From: Sipunculus nudus
Lineage: Eukaryota; Annelida; Sipuncula; Golfingiida; Sipunculidae
Direction of reading: 5' to 3'
DNA length: 64,000 bases
NCBI GenBank assembly: GCA_026874595.1
Contig: CM049314.1
Span: forward strand, 77,737,300-77,801,299
The notes beneath the pieces are model-generated. The model was not told where the DNA came from. It made no database searches and saw only the letters and a program-made list of their open reading frames with translations. Below, one piece after another: positions 1-11,275 of the stretch. A program made the translations under genes and the position numbers. The stretch's first letter is position 1, and every line of letters begins with the position of its first letter.

Positions 1-126
1 TCTGGACCATTATCCTCATGTGTGTTTTTTCTTGGCCATAGATCTAGTTACAGCACATGAAGTATACAAACCAGGAATTTCCTGACTTTCCGGATCAGTG
101 TCCTTTTCTATCACTATTGGTACAGG

Positions 127-585
127 CTATACTTTGTCACTTGCAACATCATTGCCTAATAGCAGCTGGATTCTCTTAAAGGGTAAAGTAGTTCTTATGC
201 CAATAGTAATATTCCCAGAAATCAAATCTGACTTGTATACTCTGAAGCGGAACCTCAGCTTCATCAAACAAAGAACTGACATTGACGATGTCAGCCATAA
301 ACTTTTTTCAGAGTCATTTAAGGAATCTACATCCTTTTCATCATCAAACTCCTCATGGGAGTCAACAGAGGAATTCTCCATAGCAGAAACAAACTTCTGT
401 TTGTCATAAGAGGACCTGGCCTCATTGTAAATACTCTCGCAAGAGTCATAACAGGACTTAGCCTTATTTAGAAAATACTCCTCGCAGGAGTCTTGAAAGG
501 ACCTAGCCTTATTAAATTCCTCGCAGGAATCAACTGAGGTTTTTACCCCACAAGCTAGGGATTCTTCTTTGGATTCAGACGGCAC
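127..585 (-). pseudogene. Low-complexity linker plus aspartic-protease C-terminal stub, copy 1
   Basis: A 152-residue frame overlapping the end of the zinc-knuckle frame by ~30 bp. The first ~90 residues are Ser/Glu/Asp/Lys-rich with recurrent DSCE motifs. The end reads ITIGIRTTLPFKRIQLLLGN, the C-terminal flap region of a Gypsy-type retroviral protease; no catalytic D-[ST]-G is visible, and a frame change precedes the stub. In this copy a substitution near base 130 makes a stop after DKV, whereas copies 2 and 3 read 37 residues further. Confidence 0.65.
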
Positions 586-1142
586 TTTGGCCTCCGTAGC
601 ATCAAACTCATTATTAGAGTCAATAAAGGAGTTACATGAAAAGAGCCTGGCTCTTTTACTATGCTATGCATGGACTTTGAAACGATACCAGAAGGTTTGC
701 TATTTGGTTTATTTGAAAGTTTGCAGCAGTCAGATATTAGATGACCTTCCTTCTTGCAGTACGTACAGATTTTCTTTGAAAATGACTGGTCTTTGTTGGA
801 CTTAGACAAAGTGGGCGTGGACTGAGGTGTAGCAATGGACTTTGTTAAACTATCAAGACTACTAGTACTGGGTGACTGCGCTTTAAACTTCTTTTGGCCA
901 TACTGTTTTACATTCTTATTTGTGAATGACTGGTTTGATTTGCTAGTAAAGGACATTTTGTGTGTCAATGAATAATCATCAGCTAATTTAGTAGCAATGT
1001 TAAGTGTTTCAGGACTGTTCTCATCAAGAAAAGTTTTAACATCTGCGTTAATGCAGCCCTTAAATTCTTCAAACAAAATCAACTGGCGCAAACTGTCATA
1101 ATCTTTCATTACAATTTTAGAACTACACCAGCGATCAAACAA
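555..1142 (-). pseudogene. gag C-terminal part with CCHC zinc knuckle, copy 1
   Basis: A 195-residue frame. It begins with MFDRWCSS, typical of the end of a Gypsy capsid domain, runs through a Ser/Thr/Lys-rich linker, and carries a retroviral-type zinc knuckle C-x2-C-x4-H-x4-C at C126, C129, H134 and C139. This motif binds RNA during packaging in LTR elements. The methionine is only the first after an upstream stop; the real Gag would continue from the fragment at 1555-1791, from which it is separated by stops and frameshifts. Confidence 0.85.
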
Positions 1143-1554
1143 TTGCTCTTTTGTCCTAGCAAATTCGACGTAGTTCTGTTCTGTGCGCTTTTCCCAATTT
1201 GTGAATTTCTGGTGGTAAGCCTCCGGAACTAACTCATAACTTTTAGGATTAACCGTTTTAACAGGTCATAGTCAACAGCAGCTTCTACTGAAAGCTCTGT
1301 TTAAATTTCTCTGGCCTTGCCAGTCAATAAACTTTGTAACAGCATAATTCAATATCTTAGGCCATTTTAAATTTTCAGCTACCTTCTCAAAGTGTAAGAA
1401 ATATTTATCAACCTCTTTTTTTAAAAAAGTGGGACAAGTCTAATGTGCCTAGTAACACCAAAACTGCGAGTTGGGGCGGCACGTTGACTATGTTCTAGTT
1501 TAAATCTTTCTAATTCCAGCAAAGACTAGCTCATGTTGCATTTCTAACTTTTTT

Positions 1555-1791
1555 TTATATTTCCAACTGCATAGCAAGGCTGTACTTTTTTGTTTCCACT
1601 TCACTCTCTTCAATTAAATCTTTGCTAACTAGATCCTGCATGGTATTAGCAATGATATGAGGCTTTCTCAAAGCTTTTTTCACACTTAGCCCTAAGTTTT
1701 GTCCCAAACGCAACATCTGTCCCTTTGTCAACAGTTCAAGTTGATCAGGGTCTGGATTGTCAACAAATGTCTCAGATTTGAAATCTGCCAT
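1555..1791 (-). pseudogene. gag N-terminal fragment, copy 1
   Basis: A 78-residue frame starts just downstream of the PBS with MADFKSETFVDNPDPDQLEL and contains a charged, leucine-rich SAP-like segment, as in the N-terminus of many molluscan and vertebrate Gypsy Gag proteins (family knowledge). It then meets a stop. The next ~410 bp (1143-1554) still read as capsid-like stretches (such as YFLHFEKVAENLKWPK) but in interrupted frames, so Gag is broken here. Confidence 0.75.
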
Positions 1792-1934
1792 GTTAAGATG
1801 TTAAAACAATAACAAAAACCACTGAGATAAATCCTGTAAACAATGTACTGTAAACAACATGTAATCATGTAAGCAATGTATGATAAAAAAATGTGTCCAG
1901 GTCAAGGCCTAATAAATTTTCAAAACTGTAAAGC

Positions 1935-1952
1935 ATCCCGGACGAGCCCCCA
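1935..1952 (-). other. Primer-binding site for tRNA-Pro, copy 1
   Basis: The minus strand reads TGGGGGCTCGTCCGGGAT, which I recognise as the 18-nt tRNA-Pro primer site used by murine leukaemia virus and some Gypsy-type elements. It abuts the LTR, as a PBS must, and fixes the orientation of the element. Confidence 0.9.
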
Positions 1953-2780
1953 ATTTTAAGTCACGGTACCTAATATCAACAGATCACGTATGGGTGATGA
2001 ACATAAATTTTGTCAAGGAGATAAAAAATCAGATTCTGTAACACTAGGCAGCGTGAAATGTCTAGGGGAATGAATAAGAAGTCAGTGGCTTTTTGTTAAC
2101 AAATAACCATAATTTATTCTTAAAACAACCCTAACATTACAATACACTAAATCAATACAATTACACAGTATAACAGCAGTATAACAACAAAACAATACAA
2201 TCACACAGTAAAATAAACAAAAAGCACAGTACCTGGTTACCACCACTGTCATAGCGATAAGTCCTTTAAAATGTATAAACCTGGCGAACAGTTCACACGA
2301 ATTCTCTCGGAGAATAACAGTCCAATGTAAAGCTCTTGTAACAATCCAGAAAGTCAACTTGAGGCAGGCAGCATTAAATTGTATAGAGTTAGTAATAGTA
2401 GAATCCCTGAAATTACTGGGTAATCGGATAGGTCCCACAAACTGACATACATACGACTGTGTCCTTTGAAATATTCTCTCACCTCTCTCTCTCGGCTCTA
2501 AACACAGCCCCCTATTTATAACTTCTCACCTCCAGCCGAGAATTTTCCATTCTCGAACATTCTAAAGAATCTAACACAGTCCAAGTTCAAAGAACATTCC
2601 AGAAGAACGAATGCCGTGTCTCAACATCATAGGGTTCACACGTGAGCTCGCCCCGGCTTGCCAAGCGAGAAAGCCCCAAGCTAGCATGACAAAGAGAGTT
2701 CAACCAGTACGGATTAAACCGATAGTGCAACACGCGGCCAGACACGGGCGCTACAACACGAGTTACGCCCGTGTCACACA
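1953..2780 (-). mobile_element. LTR, first copy (approximate 5' boundary)
   Basis: Its 3' edge is set by the adjoining primer-binding site (1935-1952). On the minus strand it holds a TATA box (TATAAATAG, plus-strand 2512-2520) and, about 400 bp downstream, an AATAAA signal (plus-strand 2113-2118), as expected for U3, R and U5. Near the U3 start is a perfect 10-bp inverted repeat (GACACGGGCG / CGCCCGTGTC). The 5' boundary near 2780 is a guess: I saw no clear TG...CA termini or polypurine tract. Short open frames inside it (2082-2438, 2587-2793) are probably meaningless. Confidence 0.75.
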
Positions 2781-3049
2781 ATAAAAAGGGCACCTGTTAC
2801 AACTTGCAAAAACGTGGGCAAAATTAGGGGATCTGTACGTGTTGAGTACCGCCTCAGTAGGGATTTAGGCCTAAGTGGGACCTTAGGAGGATTCTGATCA
2901 GGCTTGCCTACCATCTGGCATGTATTGCATGATTTACAATATTGTACAACATCTTTCGTAAGGTTAGGCAAAGATAAGTGTTTACTTACTTTCTGATAAG
3001 TTTTATTTATACCTAAATGGCCAGATAAAGGAGCTAGGGAAACAAACAT
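2774..3049 (-). pseudogene. Integrase N-terminal zinc-binding (HHCC-type) fragment, copy 1
   Basis: A 91-residue frame. Residues 8-55 match the N-terminal zinc domain of Gypsy-type integrases: LSGHLGINKTYQKV, then YCKSCNTCQMVGKP. H11 and the C41-x2-C44 pair are present, but the first histidine, normally just before PLxGH, is missing. After about residue 60 the match ends and the frame runs into the LTR, so the catalytic DDE core is absent. Confidence 0.8.
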
Positions 3050-3175
3050 GAAATATCAGGGTCCTCATGCTGTTCCGTGATTATTTCTGACCTTGAGAAT
3101 GCTGCTTTCTGTACGGGCGAGTAGTTAGACGAGTCACTAGTGACTCCAAGAGTGTTATTATCTGGACCATTATCC

Positions 3176-3745
3176 TCATGTGTGTTTTTTCTTGGCCATA
3201 GATCTAGTTACAGCACATGAAGTATACAAACCAGGAATTTCCTGACTTTCCGGATCAGTGTCCTTTTCTATCACTATTGGTACAGGCTGTACTTTGTCAC
3301 TTGCAACATCATTGCCTAATAGCAGCTGGATTCTCTTAAAGGGTAAAGTAGTTCTTATGCCAATAGTAATATTCCCAGAAATCAAATCTGACTTGTATAC
3401 TCTGAAGCGGAACCTCAGCTTCATCAAACAAAGAACTGACATTGACGATGTCAGCCATAAACTTTTTTCAGAGTCATTTAAGGAATCTACATCCTTTTCA
3501 TCATCAAACTCCTCATGGGAGTCAACAGAGGAATTTTCCATAGCAGAAACAAACTTCTGTTTGTCATAAGAGGACCTGGCCTCATTGTAAATACTCTCGC
3601 AAGAGTCATAACAGGACTTAGCCTTATTTAGAAAATACTCCTCGCAGGAGTCTTGAAAGGACCTAGCCTTATTAAATTCCTCGCAGGAATCAACTGAGGT
3701 TTTTACCCCACAAGCTAGGGATTCTTCTTTGGATTCAGACGGCAC
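3176..3745 (-). pseudogene. Low-complexity linker plus aspartic-protease C-terminal stub, copy 2
   Basis: Same frame as at 127-585 but 189 residues long, ending with AVTRSMAKKKHT. That AVTR-type motif lies between protease and reverse transcriptase in many Gypsy elements (family knowledge). The sequence after the stop leads directly toward the integrase zinc region, with no room for reverse transcriptase or RNase H. Confidence 0.65.
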
Positions 3746-4302
3746 TTTGGCCTCCGTAGCATCAAACTCATTATTAGAGTCAATAAAGGAGTTACATGAA
3801 AAGAGCCTGGCTCTTTTACTATGCTATGCATGGACTTTGAAACGATATCAGAAGGTTTGCTATTTGGTTTATTTGAAAGTTTGCAGCAGTCAGATATTAG
3901 ATGACCTTCCTTCTTGCAGTACGTACAGATTTTCTTTGAAAATGACTGGTCTTTGTTGGACTTAGACAAAGTGGGCGTGGACTGAGGTGTAGCAATGGAC
4001 TTTGTTAAACTATCAAGACTACTAGTACTGGGTGACTGCGCTTTAAACTTCTTTTGGCCATACTGTTTTACATTCTTATTTGTGAATGACTGGTTTGATT
4101 TGCTAGTAAAGGACATTTTGTGTGTCAATGAATAATCATCAGCTAATTTAGTAGCAATGTTAAGTGTTTCAGGACTGTTCTCATCAAGAAAAGTTTTAAC
4201 ATCTGCGTTAATGCAGCCCTTAAATTCTTCAAACAAAATCAACTGGCGCAAACTGTCATAATCTTTCATTACAATTTTAGAACTACACCAGCGATCAAAC
4301 AA
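3715..4302 (-). pseudogene. gag C-terminal part with CCHC zinc knuckle, copy 2
   Basis: Same as 555-1142, with one Gly-to-Asp difference after the zinc knuckle (PSG becomes PSD), caused by the C/T difference near 3847. Confidence 0.85.
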
Positions 4303-4714
4303 TTGCTCTTTTGTCCTAGCAAATTCGACGTAGTTCTGTTCTGTGCGCTTTTCCCAATTTGTGAATTTCTGGTGGTAAGCCTCCGGAACTAACTCATAAC
4401 TTTTAGGATTAACCGTTTTAACAGGTCATAGTCAACAGCAGCTTCTACTGAAAGCTCTGTTTAAATTTCTCTGGCCTTGCCAGTCAATAAACTTTGTAAC
4501 AGCATAATTCAATATCTTAGGCCATTTTAAATTTTCAGCTACCTTCTCAAAGTGTAAGAAATATTTATCAACCTCTTTTTTTAAAAAAGTGGGACAAGTC
4601 TAATGTGCCTAGTAACACCAAAACTGCGAGTTGGGGCGGCACGTTGACTATGTTCTAGTTTAAATCTTTCTAATTCCAGCAAAGACTAGCTCATGTTGCA
4701 TTTCTAACTTTTTT

Positions 4715-4951
4715 TTATATTTCCAACTGCATAGCAAGGCTGTACTTTTTTGTTTCCACTTCACTCTCTTCAATTAAATCTTTGCTAACTAGATCCTGCA
4801 TGGTATTAGCAATGATATGAGGCTTTCTCAAAGCTTTTTTCACACTTAGCCCTAAGTTTTGTCCCAAACGCAACATCTGTCCCTTTGTCAACAGTTCAAG
4901 TTGATCAGGGTCTGGATTGTCAACAAATGTCTCAGATTTGAAATCTGCCAT
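4715..4951 (-). pseudogene. gag N-terminal fragment, copy 2
   Basis: Same 78-residue fragment as at 1555-1791, unchanged in translation. The disrupted capsid stretch follows at 4303-4714. Confidence 0.75.
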
Positions 4952-5094
4952 GTTAAGATGTTAAAACAATAACAAAAACCACTGAGATAAATCCTGTAAA
5001 CAATGTACTGTAAACAACATGTAATCATGTAAGCAATGTATGATAAAAAAATGTGTCCAGGTCAAGGCCTAATAAATTTTCAAAACTGTAAAGC

Positions 5095-5112
5095 ATCCCG
5101 GACGAGCCCCCA
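5095..5112 (-). other. Primer-binding site for tRNA-Pro, copy 2
   Basis: Identical to the site at 1935-1952, next to the second LTR. Confidence 0.9.
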
Positions 5113-5940
5113 ATTTTAAGTCACGGTACCTAATATCAACAGATCACGTATGGGTGATGAACATAAATTTTGTCAAGGAGATAAAAAATCAGATTCTGTA
5201 ACACTAGGCAGCGTGAAATGTCTAGGGGAATGAATAAGAAGTCAGTGGCTTTTTGTTAACAAATAACCATAATTTATTCTTAAAACAACCCTAACATTAC
5301 AATACACTAAATCAATACAATTACACAGTATAACAGCAGTATAACAACAAAACAATACAATCACACAGTAAAATAAACAAAAAGCACAGTACCTGGTTAC
5401 CACCACTGTCATAGCGATAAGTCCTTTAAAATGTATAAACCTGGCGAACAGTTCACACGAATTCTCTCGGAGAATAACAGTCCAATGTAAAGCTCTTGTA
5501 ACAATCCAGAAAGTCAACTTGAGGCAGGCAGCATTAAATTGTATAGAGTTAGTAATAGTAGAATCCCTGAAATTACTGGGTAATCGGATAGGTCCCACAA
5601 ACTGACATACATACGACTGTGTCCTTTGAAATATTCTCTCACCTCTCTCTCTCGGCTCTAAACACAGCCCCCTATTTATAACTTCTCACCTCCAGCCGAG
5701 AATTTTCCATTCTCGAACATTCTAAAGAATCTAACACAGTCCAAGTTCAAAGAACATTCCAGAAGAACGAATGCCGTGTCTCAACATCATAGGGTTCACA
5801 CGTGAGCTCGCCCCGGCTTGCCAAGCGAGAAAGCCCCAAGCTAGCATGACAAAGAGAGTTCAACCAGTACGGATTAAACCGATAGTGCAACACGCGGCCA
5901 GACACGGGCGCTACAACACGAGTTACGCCCGTGTCACACA
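5113..5940 (-). mobile_element. LTR, second copy (approximate 5' boundary)
   Basis: Same sequence and signals as the LTR at 1953-2780, shifted by 3160 bp: TATA box at plus-strand 5672-5680, AATAAA at 5273-5278. It lies between the integrase fragment at 5934-6209 and the gag start at 4951, so it is shared by two adjacent element copies. Confidence 0.75.
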
Positions 5941-6209
5941 ATAAAAAGGGCACCTGTTACAACTTGCAAAAACGTGGGCAAAATTAGGGGATCTGTACGT
6001 GTTGAGTACCGCCTCAGTAGGGATTTAGGCCTAAGTGGGACCTTAGGAGGATTCTGATCAGGCTTGCCTACCATCTGGCATGTATTGCATGATTTACAAT
6101 ATTGTACAACATCTTTCGTAAGGTTAGGCAAAGATAAGTGTTTACTTACTTTCTGATAAGTTTTATTTATACCTAAATGGCCAGATAAAGGAGCTAGGGA
6201 AACAAACAT
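5934..6209 (-). pseudogene. Integrase N-terminal zinc-binding fragment, copy 2
   Basis: Translation identical to the fragment at 2774-3049. Its low-coordinate end is the start of the second LTR. Confidence 0.8.
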
Positions 6210-6335
6210 GAAATATCAGGGTCCTCATGCTGTTCCGTGATTATTTCTGACCTTGAGAATGCTGCTTTCTGTACGGGCGAGTAGTTAGACGAGTCACTAG
6301 TGACTCCAAGAGTGTTATTATCTGGACCATTATCC

Positions 6336-6905
6336 TCATGTGTGTTTTTTCTTGGCCATAGATCTAGTTACAGCACATGAAGTATACAAACCAGGAATTT
6401 CCTGACTTTCCGGATCAGTGTCCTTTTCTATCACTATTGGTACAGGCTGTACTTTGTCACTTGCAACATCATTGCCTAATAGCAGCTGGATTCTCTTAAA
6501 GGGTAAAGTAGTTCTTATGCCAATAGTAATATTCCCAGAAATCAAATCTGACTTGTATACTCTGAAGCGGAACCTCAGCTTCATCAAACAAAGAACTGAC
6601 ATTGACGATGTCAGCCATAAACTTTTTTCAGAGTCATTTAAGGAATCTACATCCTTTTCATCATCAAACTCCTCATGGGAGTCAACAGAGGAATTTTCCA
6701 TAGCAGAAACAAACTTCTGTTTGTCATAAGAGGACCTGGCCTCATTGTAAATACTCTCGCAAGAGTCATAACAGGACTTAGCCTTATTTAGAAAATACTC
6801 CTCGCAGGAGTCTTGAAAGGACCTAGCCTTATTAAATTCCTCGCAGGAATCAACTGAGGTTTTTACCCCACAAGCTAGGGATTCTTCTTTGGATTCAGAC
6901 GGCAC
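6336..6905 (-). pseudogene. Low-complexity linker plus aspartic-protease C-terminal stub, copy 3
   Basis: Translation identical to copy 2 at 3176-3745. Confidence 0.65.
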
Positions 6906-7462
6906 TTTGGCCTCCGTAGCATCAAACTCATTATTAGAGTCAATAAAGGAGTTACATGAAAAGAGCCTGGCTCTTTTACTATGCTATGCATGGACTTTGA
7001 AACGATACCAGAAGGTTTGCTATTTGGTTTATTTGAAAGTTTGCAGCAGTCAGATATTAGATGACCTTCCTTCTTGCAGTACGTACAGATTTTCTTTGAA
7101 AATGACTGGTCTTTGTTGGACTTAGACAAAGTGGGCGTGGACTGAGGTGTAGCAATGGACTTTGTTAAACTATCAAGACTACTAGTACTGGGTGACTGCG
7201 CTTTAAACTTCTTTTGGCCATACTGTTTTACATTCTTATTTGTGAATGACTGGTTTGATTTGCTAGTAAAGGACATTTTGTGTGTCAATGAATAATCATC
7301 AGCTAATTTAGTAGCAATGTTAAGTGTTTCAGGACTGTTCTCATCAAGAAAAGTTTTAACATCTGCGTTAATGCAGCCCTTAAATTCTTCAAACAAAATC
7401 AACTGGCGCAAACTGTCATAATCTTTCATTACAATTTTAGAACTACACCAGCGATCAAACAA
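6875..7462 (-). pseudogene. gag C-terminal part with CCHC zinc knuckle, copy 3
   Basis: Translation identical to copy 1 at 555-1142, including the zinc knuckle and the PSG variant. Confidence 0.85.
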
Positions 7463-7874
7463 TTGCTCTTTTGTCCTAGCAAATTCGACGTAGTTCTGTT
7501 CTGTGCGCTTTTCCCAATTTGTGAATTTCTGGTGGTAAGCCTCCGGAACTAACTCATAACTTTTAGGATTAACCGTTTTAACAGGTCATAGTCAACAGCA
7601 GCTTCTACTGAAAGCTCTGTTTAAATTTCTCTGGCCTTGCCAGTCAATAAACTTTGTAACAGCATAATTCAATATCTTAGGCCATTTTAAATTTTCAGCT
7701 ACCTTCTCAAAGTGTAAGAAATATTTATCAACCTCTTTTTTTTAAAAAGTGGGACAAGTCTAATGTGCCTAGTAACACCAAAACTGCGAGTTGGGGCGGC
7801 ACGTTGACTATGTTCTAGTTTAAATCTTTCTAATTCCAGCAAAGACTAGCTCATGTTGCATTTCTAACTTTTTT

Positions 7875-8111
7875 TTATATTTCCAACTGCATAGCAAGGC
7901 TGTACTTTTTTGTTTCCACTTCACTCTCTTCAATTAAATCTTTGCTAACTAGATCCTGCATGGTATTAGCAATGATATGAGGCTTTCTCAAAGCTTTTTT
8001 CACACTTAGCCCTAAGTTTTGTCCCAAACGCAACATCTGTCCCTTTGTCAACAGTTCAAGTTGATCAGGGTCTGGATTGTCAACAAATGTCTCAGATTTG
8101 AAATCTGCCAT
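7875..8111 (-). pseudogene. gag N-terminal fragment, copy 3
   Basis: Same 78-residue fragment as at 1555-1791, unchanged in translation. The disrupted capsid stretch follows at 7463-7874; it carries the T/A-run difference near 7740. Confidence 0.75.
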
Positions 8112-8254
8112 GTTAAGATGTTAAAACAATAACAAAAACCACTGAGATAAATCCTGTAAACAATGTACTGTAAACAACATGTAATCATGTAAGCAATGTA
8201 TGATAAAAAAATGTGTCCAGGTCAAGGCCTAATAAATTTTCAAAACTGTAAAGC

Positions 8255-8272
8255 ATCCCGGACGAGCCCCCA
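8255..8272 (-). other. Primer-binding site for tRNA-Pro, copy 3
   Basis: Identical to the site at 1935-1952, next to the third LTR. Confidence 0.9.
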
Positions 8273-9100
8273 ATTTTAAGTCACGGTACCTAATATCAAC
8301 AGATCACGTATGGGTGATGAACATAAATTTTGTCAAGGAGATAAAAAATCAGATTCTGTAACACTAGGCAGCGTGAAATGTCTAGGGGAATGAATAAGAA
8401 GTCAGTGGCTTTTTGTTAACAAATAACCATAATTTATTCTTAAAACAACCCTAACATTACAATACACTAAATCAATACAATTACACAGTATAACAGCAGT
8501 ATAACAACAAAACAATACAATCACACAGTAAAATAAACAAAAAGCACAGTACCTGGTTACCACCACTGTCATAGCGATAAGTCCTTTAAAATGTATAAAC
8601 CTGGCGAACAGTTCACACGAATTCTCTCGGAGAATAACAGTCCAATGTAAAGCTCTTGTAACAATCCAGAAAGTCAACTTGAGGCAGGCAGCATTAAATT
8701 GTATAGAGTTAGTAATAGTAGAATCCCTGAAATTACTGGGTAATCGGATAGGTCCCACAAACTGACATACATACGACTGTGTCCTTTGAAATATTCTCTC
8801 ACCTCTCTCTCTCGGCTCTAAACACAGCCCCCTATTTATAACTTCTCACCTCCAGCCGAGAATTTTCCATTCTCGAACATTCTAAAGAATCTAACACAGT
8901 CCAAGTTCAAAGAACATTCCAGAAGAACGAATGCCGTGTCTCAACATCATAGGGTTCACACGTGAGCTCGCCCCGGCTTGCCAAGCGAGAAAGCCCCAAG
9001 CTAGCATGACAAAGAGAGTTCAACCAGTACGGATTAAACCGATAGTGCAACACGCGGCCAGACACGGGCGCTACAACACGAGTTACGCCCGTGTCACACA
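8273..9100 (-). mobile_element. LTR, third copy (approximate 5' boundary)
   Basis: Same sequence and signals shifted by 6320 bp: TATA box at plus-strand 8832-8840, AATAAA at 8433-8438. It is the first LTR of the array in the minus-strand direction and is preceded only by a ~90-bp stump of the integrase-side sequence (to 9189). Confidence 0.75.
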
Positions 9101-9189
9101 ATAAAAAGGGCACCTGTTACAACTTGCAAAAACGTGGGCAAATTTAGGGGATCTGTACGTGTTGAGTACCGCCTCAGTAGGGATTTAGG
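9094..9189 (-). pseudogene. Stump of the integrase-side sequence at the array edge
   Basis: Only the last ~90 bp before the third LTR remain; the zinc-binding part itself is missing because the array stops at 9189. One substitution relative to the other copies is seen near 9140. Open frames crossing 9189 mix element and flanking sequence. Confidence 0.8.
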
Positions 9190-9295
9190 AGCACGTAACC
9201 ATGACAACATGACACTCAGGCCTTCTGAAATAAACTGATAGGGCCTGGAGTCATGATGGCAGTCACAACAGAACGCCCATTCTAAGGGTCGGATC
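9190..9295. repeat. Dispersed ~100-bp repeat, copy 1
   Basis: Shares a core (AAATAAACTGATAG...TGGAGTCATGA...GATCAAA) with 47627-47735 in the same orientation, at roughly 70-75% identity by eye. It begins exactly where the LTR-element array ends. Family unknown. Confidence 0.7.
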
Positions 9296-9481
9296 AAAAT
9301 ATTTCTTATCTGGTATTATTTGGTATCACAGGCTTATATGGTCGTATTATATGTACTTAATATCGAAGAAAAAGGGTTGTTACACAAAAATTATTACATT
9401 TATTACCTCCTTTCGTCACTGTGGCACCGATTCACGTGAAGCGGTACTTCTCGTTCGAAACTGAAGTGTCATGACGAGGTC

Positions 9482-11221
9482 GTGTATGTAAACTTGGAAG
9501 TCCGAAGCCTGAAGCCGGAAACCAAGGAATTGTTTTTATAAATAATGCAGTTTAAAGCATATACAAAATGCTAACGCTTCAATACCGTTTTGCTTTTTTC
9601 CCGATAGAATAAGATACTATCATTCTGTGAACAATTATAGTTATTCATTCTTTGATCTGAAAGTTATGGACGATTTTGTGCCATCTCGGAAGTCACTCAG
9701 AAGTGCTCGGATGTGATTCTAATATGTACAACTCGGAAGTCACAGAGCCGCACTGGTAGACTTGTGGTCAGTTAAGAGCCACAGCCCAAATGCAGTTTCA
9801 TTATAATTAAAGTTGCAAGCATATATTTAAATTGCTTATGCATGATTCTGCTTTAAATTAGTGTATAATACAATACATCATACAAATTCGGAAAACCTAT
9901 GTTCTCGATTTTTTGTTTTGTAATTTTAGGACAAATGTATACAGATATGTGGGTGTATTTTCACGTAATATATTCACCCCATGAAATATATTAATAAAAT
10001 CTCGAGCCATGTTTTTATTTACATGGGCAGTGCAAGGGAGGGGATGATTTTAATTCTTAAAATTATACAATGTAAAGAGGACATTTTGAGGCACCCTAAA
10101 AGATAATGAGGATTTTCTGTTCCGCAACTTTTCTCCTACATGTTTTTTAAAAATGTATTCAACCTTTAGGTTTTTGGGCTTTAATATTTATAATTCTATA
10201 AAATTACGGTATAACCTGGAAAATCCAAATATTCAGTGTTAATGTCAATGATGAAATACGCGTCTATATATTTATTACTTGCAAAATGTCACCTTTTAAA
10301 TGTTGTACTCGTTGTAAAATAATTGATATGTTTAAGTCTTATAACATTCTTTGCATTTTACCGACTTTTGTGATCTGTGAGCGCACAGGCTCGGGCAGCA
10401 GAGCACAGTGCGTGAGTCTGAGTATCAGCCGAGGAGCCGTGTTATGACCGAGAAAAGTGACATGTGATAACGGAAAGACTCCATCTCTAAATATACTAGT
10501 ATATTTTTGGATGCCCTCTAAGTGGAGTAAAAATCACAGACTTGTTCATTAATATCGCAAACTTATGAACTGGAAAGTAATAAATTTATTAATGTAATTG
10601 CTAGGGAATAAAAAGGTAATCTGAAAATAAATGAAAATTGATTACGAATAAATGGGAAAAGAACACGATACGTCTGAACGGTTTTATATCCATAACAGAT
10701 CCTTTTGCTCATTTATTTTTAAACATTATTGAACTTTTCTGGTTATGCCAAATGTTTTGTTTAATGTTTTATTGAATTGTTGTTGATTTTTTAAATTGAC
10801 GTATTTTACAATATATCCATACAAAGTATTGATGTTTGTGCCCTGCGGTTTTACAAATTTTTAGAACATTAATTTGATGAATATTTACCTAACAGCATAA
10901 AAAATATCGATTAAATATTGAATCGTTCTGCAAAAACAGAAACTATTGTTTTTATACTATAAAAAAAAAATTACAATCGGCATCATATCTATTTACACAT
11001 GCATTGTGTATTTCTGTCTGTCAAGGTATTGTTAATGCTTATGTTTTCTTTTTAAATTTGCAGGATACGTATGATGAAATCATTATCAAACAAATTATTG
11101 TAAAGCATCATGTATATTATGCTATTTTGGCATAAAAAGTATAACATTATAGATAAAGAGCTTCAGATATTCATTATCCTAATGAAATATTTTTGTCAAC
11201 GGAAGAGGAAAATAAATATTT

Positions 11222-11275
<54 letters not shown>

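Larger units (their letters stand above)
1..9189 (-). repeat. Tandem array of a 3160-bp LTR-retroelement monomer
   Basis: The same sequence recurs with an exact 3160-bp offset (for example the primer site at 1935, 5095 and 8255). On the minus strand the order is IN zinc region, LTR, PBS, gag, protease stub, IN zinc region, LTR and so on, so consecutive internal regions share one LTR each. The array enters the window already in progress at base 1 and stops inside the IN region at 9189, where the sequence changes abruptly. I found only about five differences between copies: bases 129-130, 376 and 687 and their counterparts, one T/A-run difference near 1430/7740, and one substitution near 9140. 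Such identity means very recent amplification or an assembly artefact. Confidence 0.95.

Noticed and set aside
98-409. Plus-strand 103-residue frame in each array copy
   Set aside because: Antisense to the protease-stub frame and without features of its own.
2082-2438. 118-residue minus-strand frame, repeated at 5242 and 8402
   Set aside because: Lies in the R/U5 part of the LTR, between TATA box and primer site; repeated only because the LTR is repeated.
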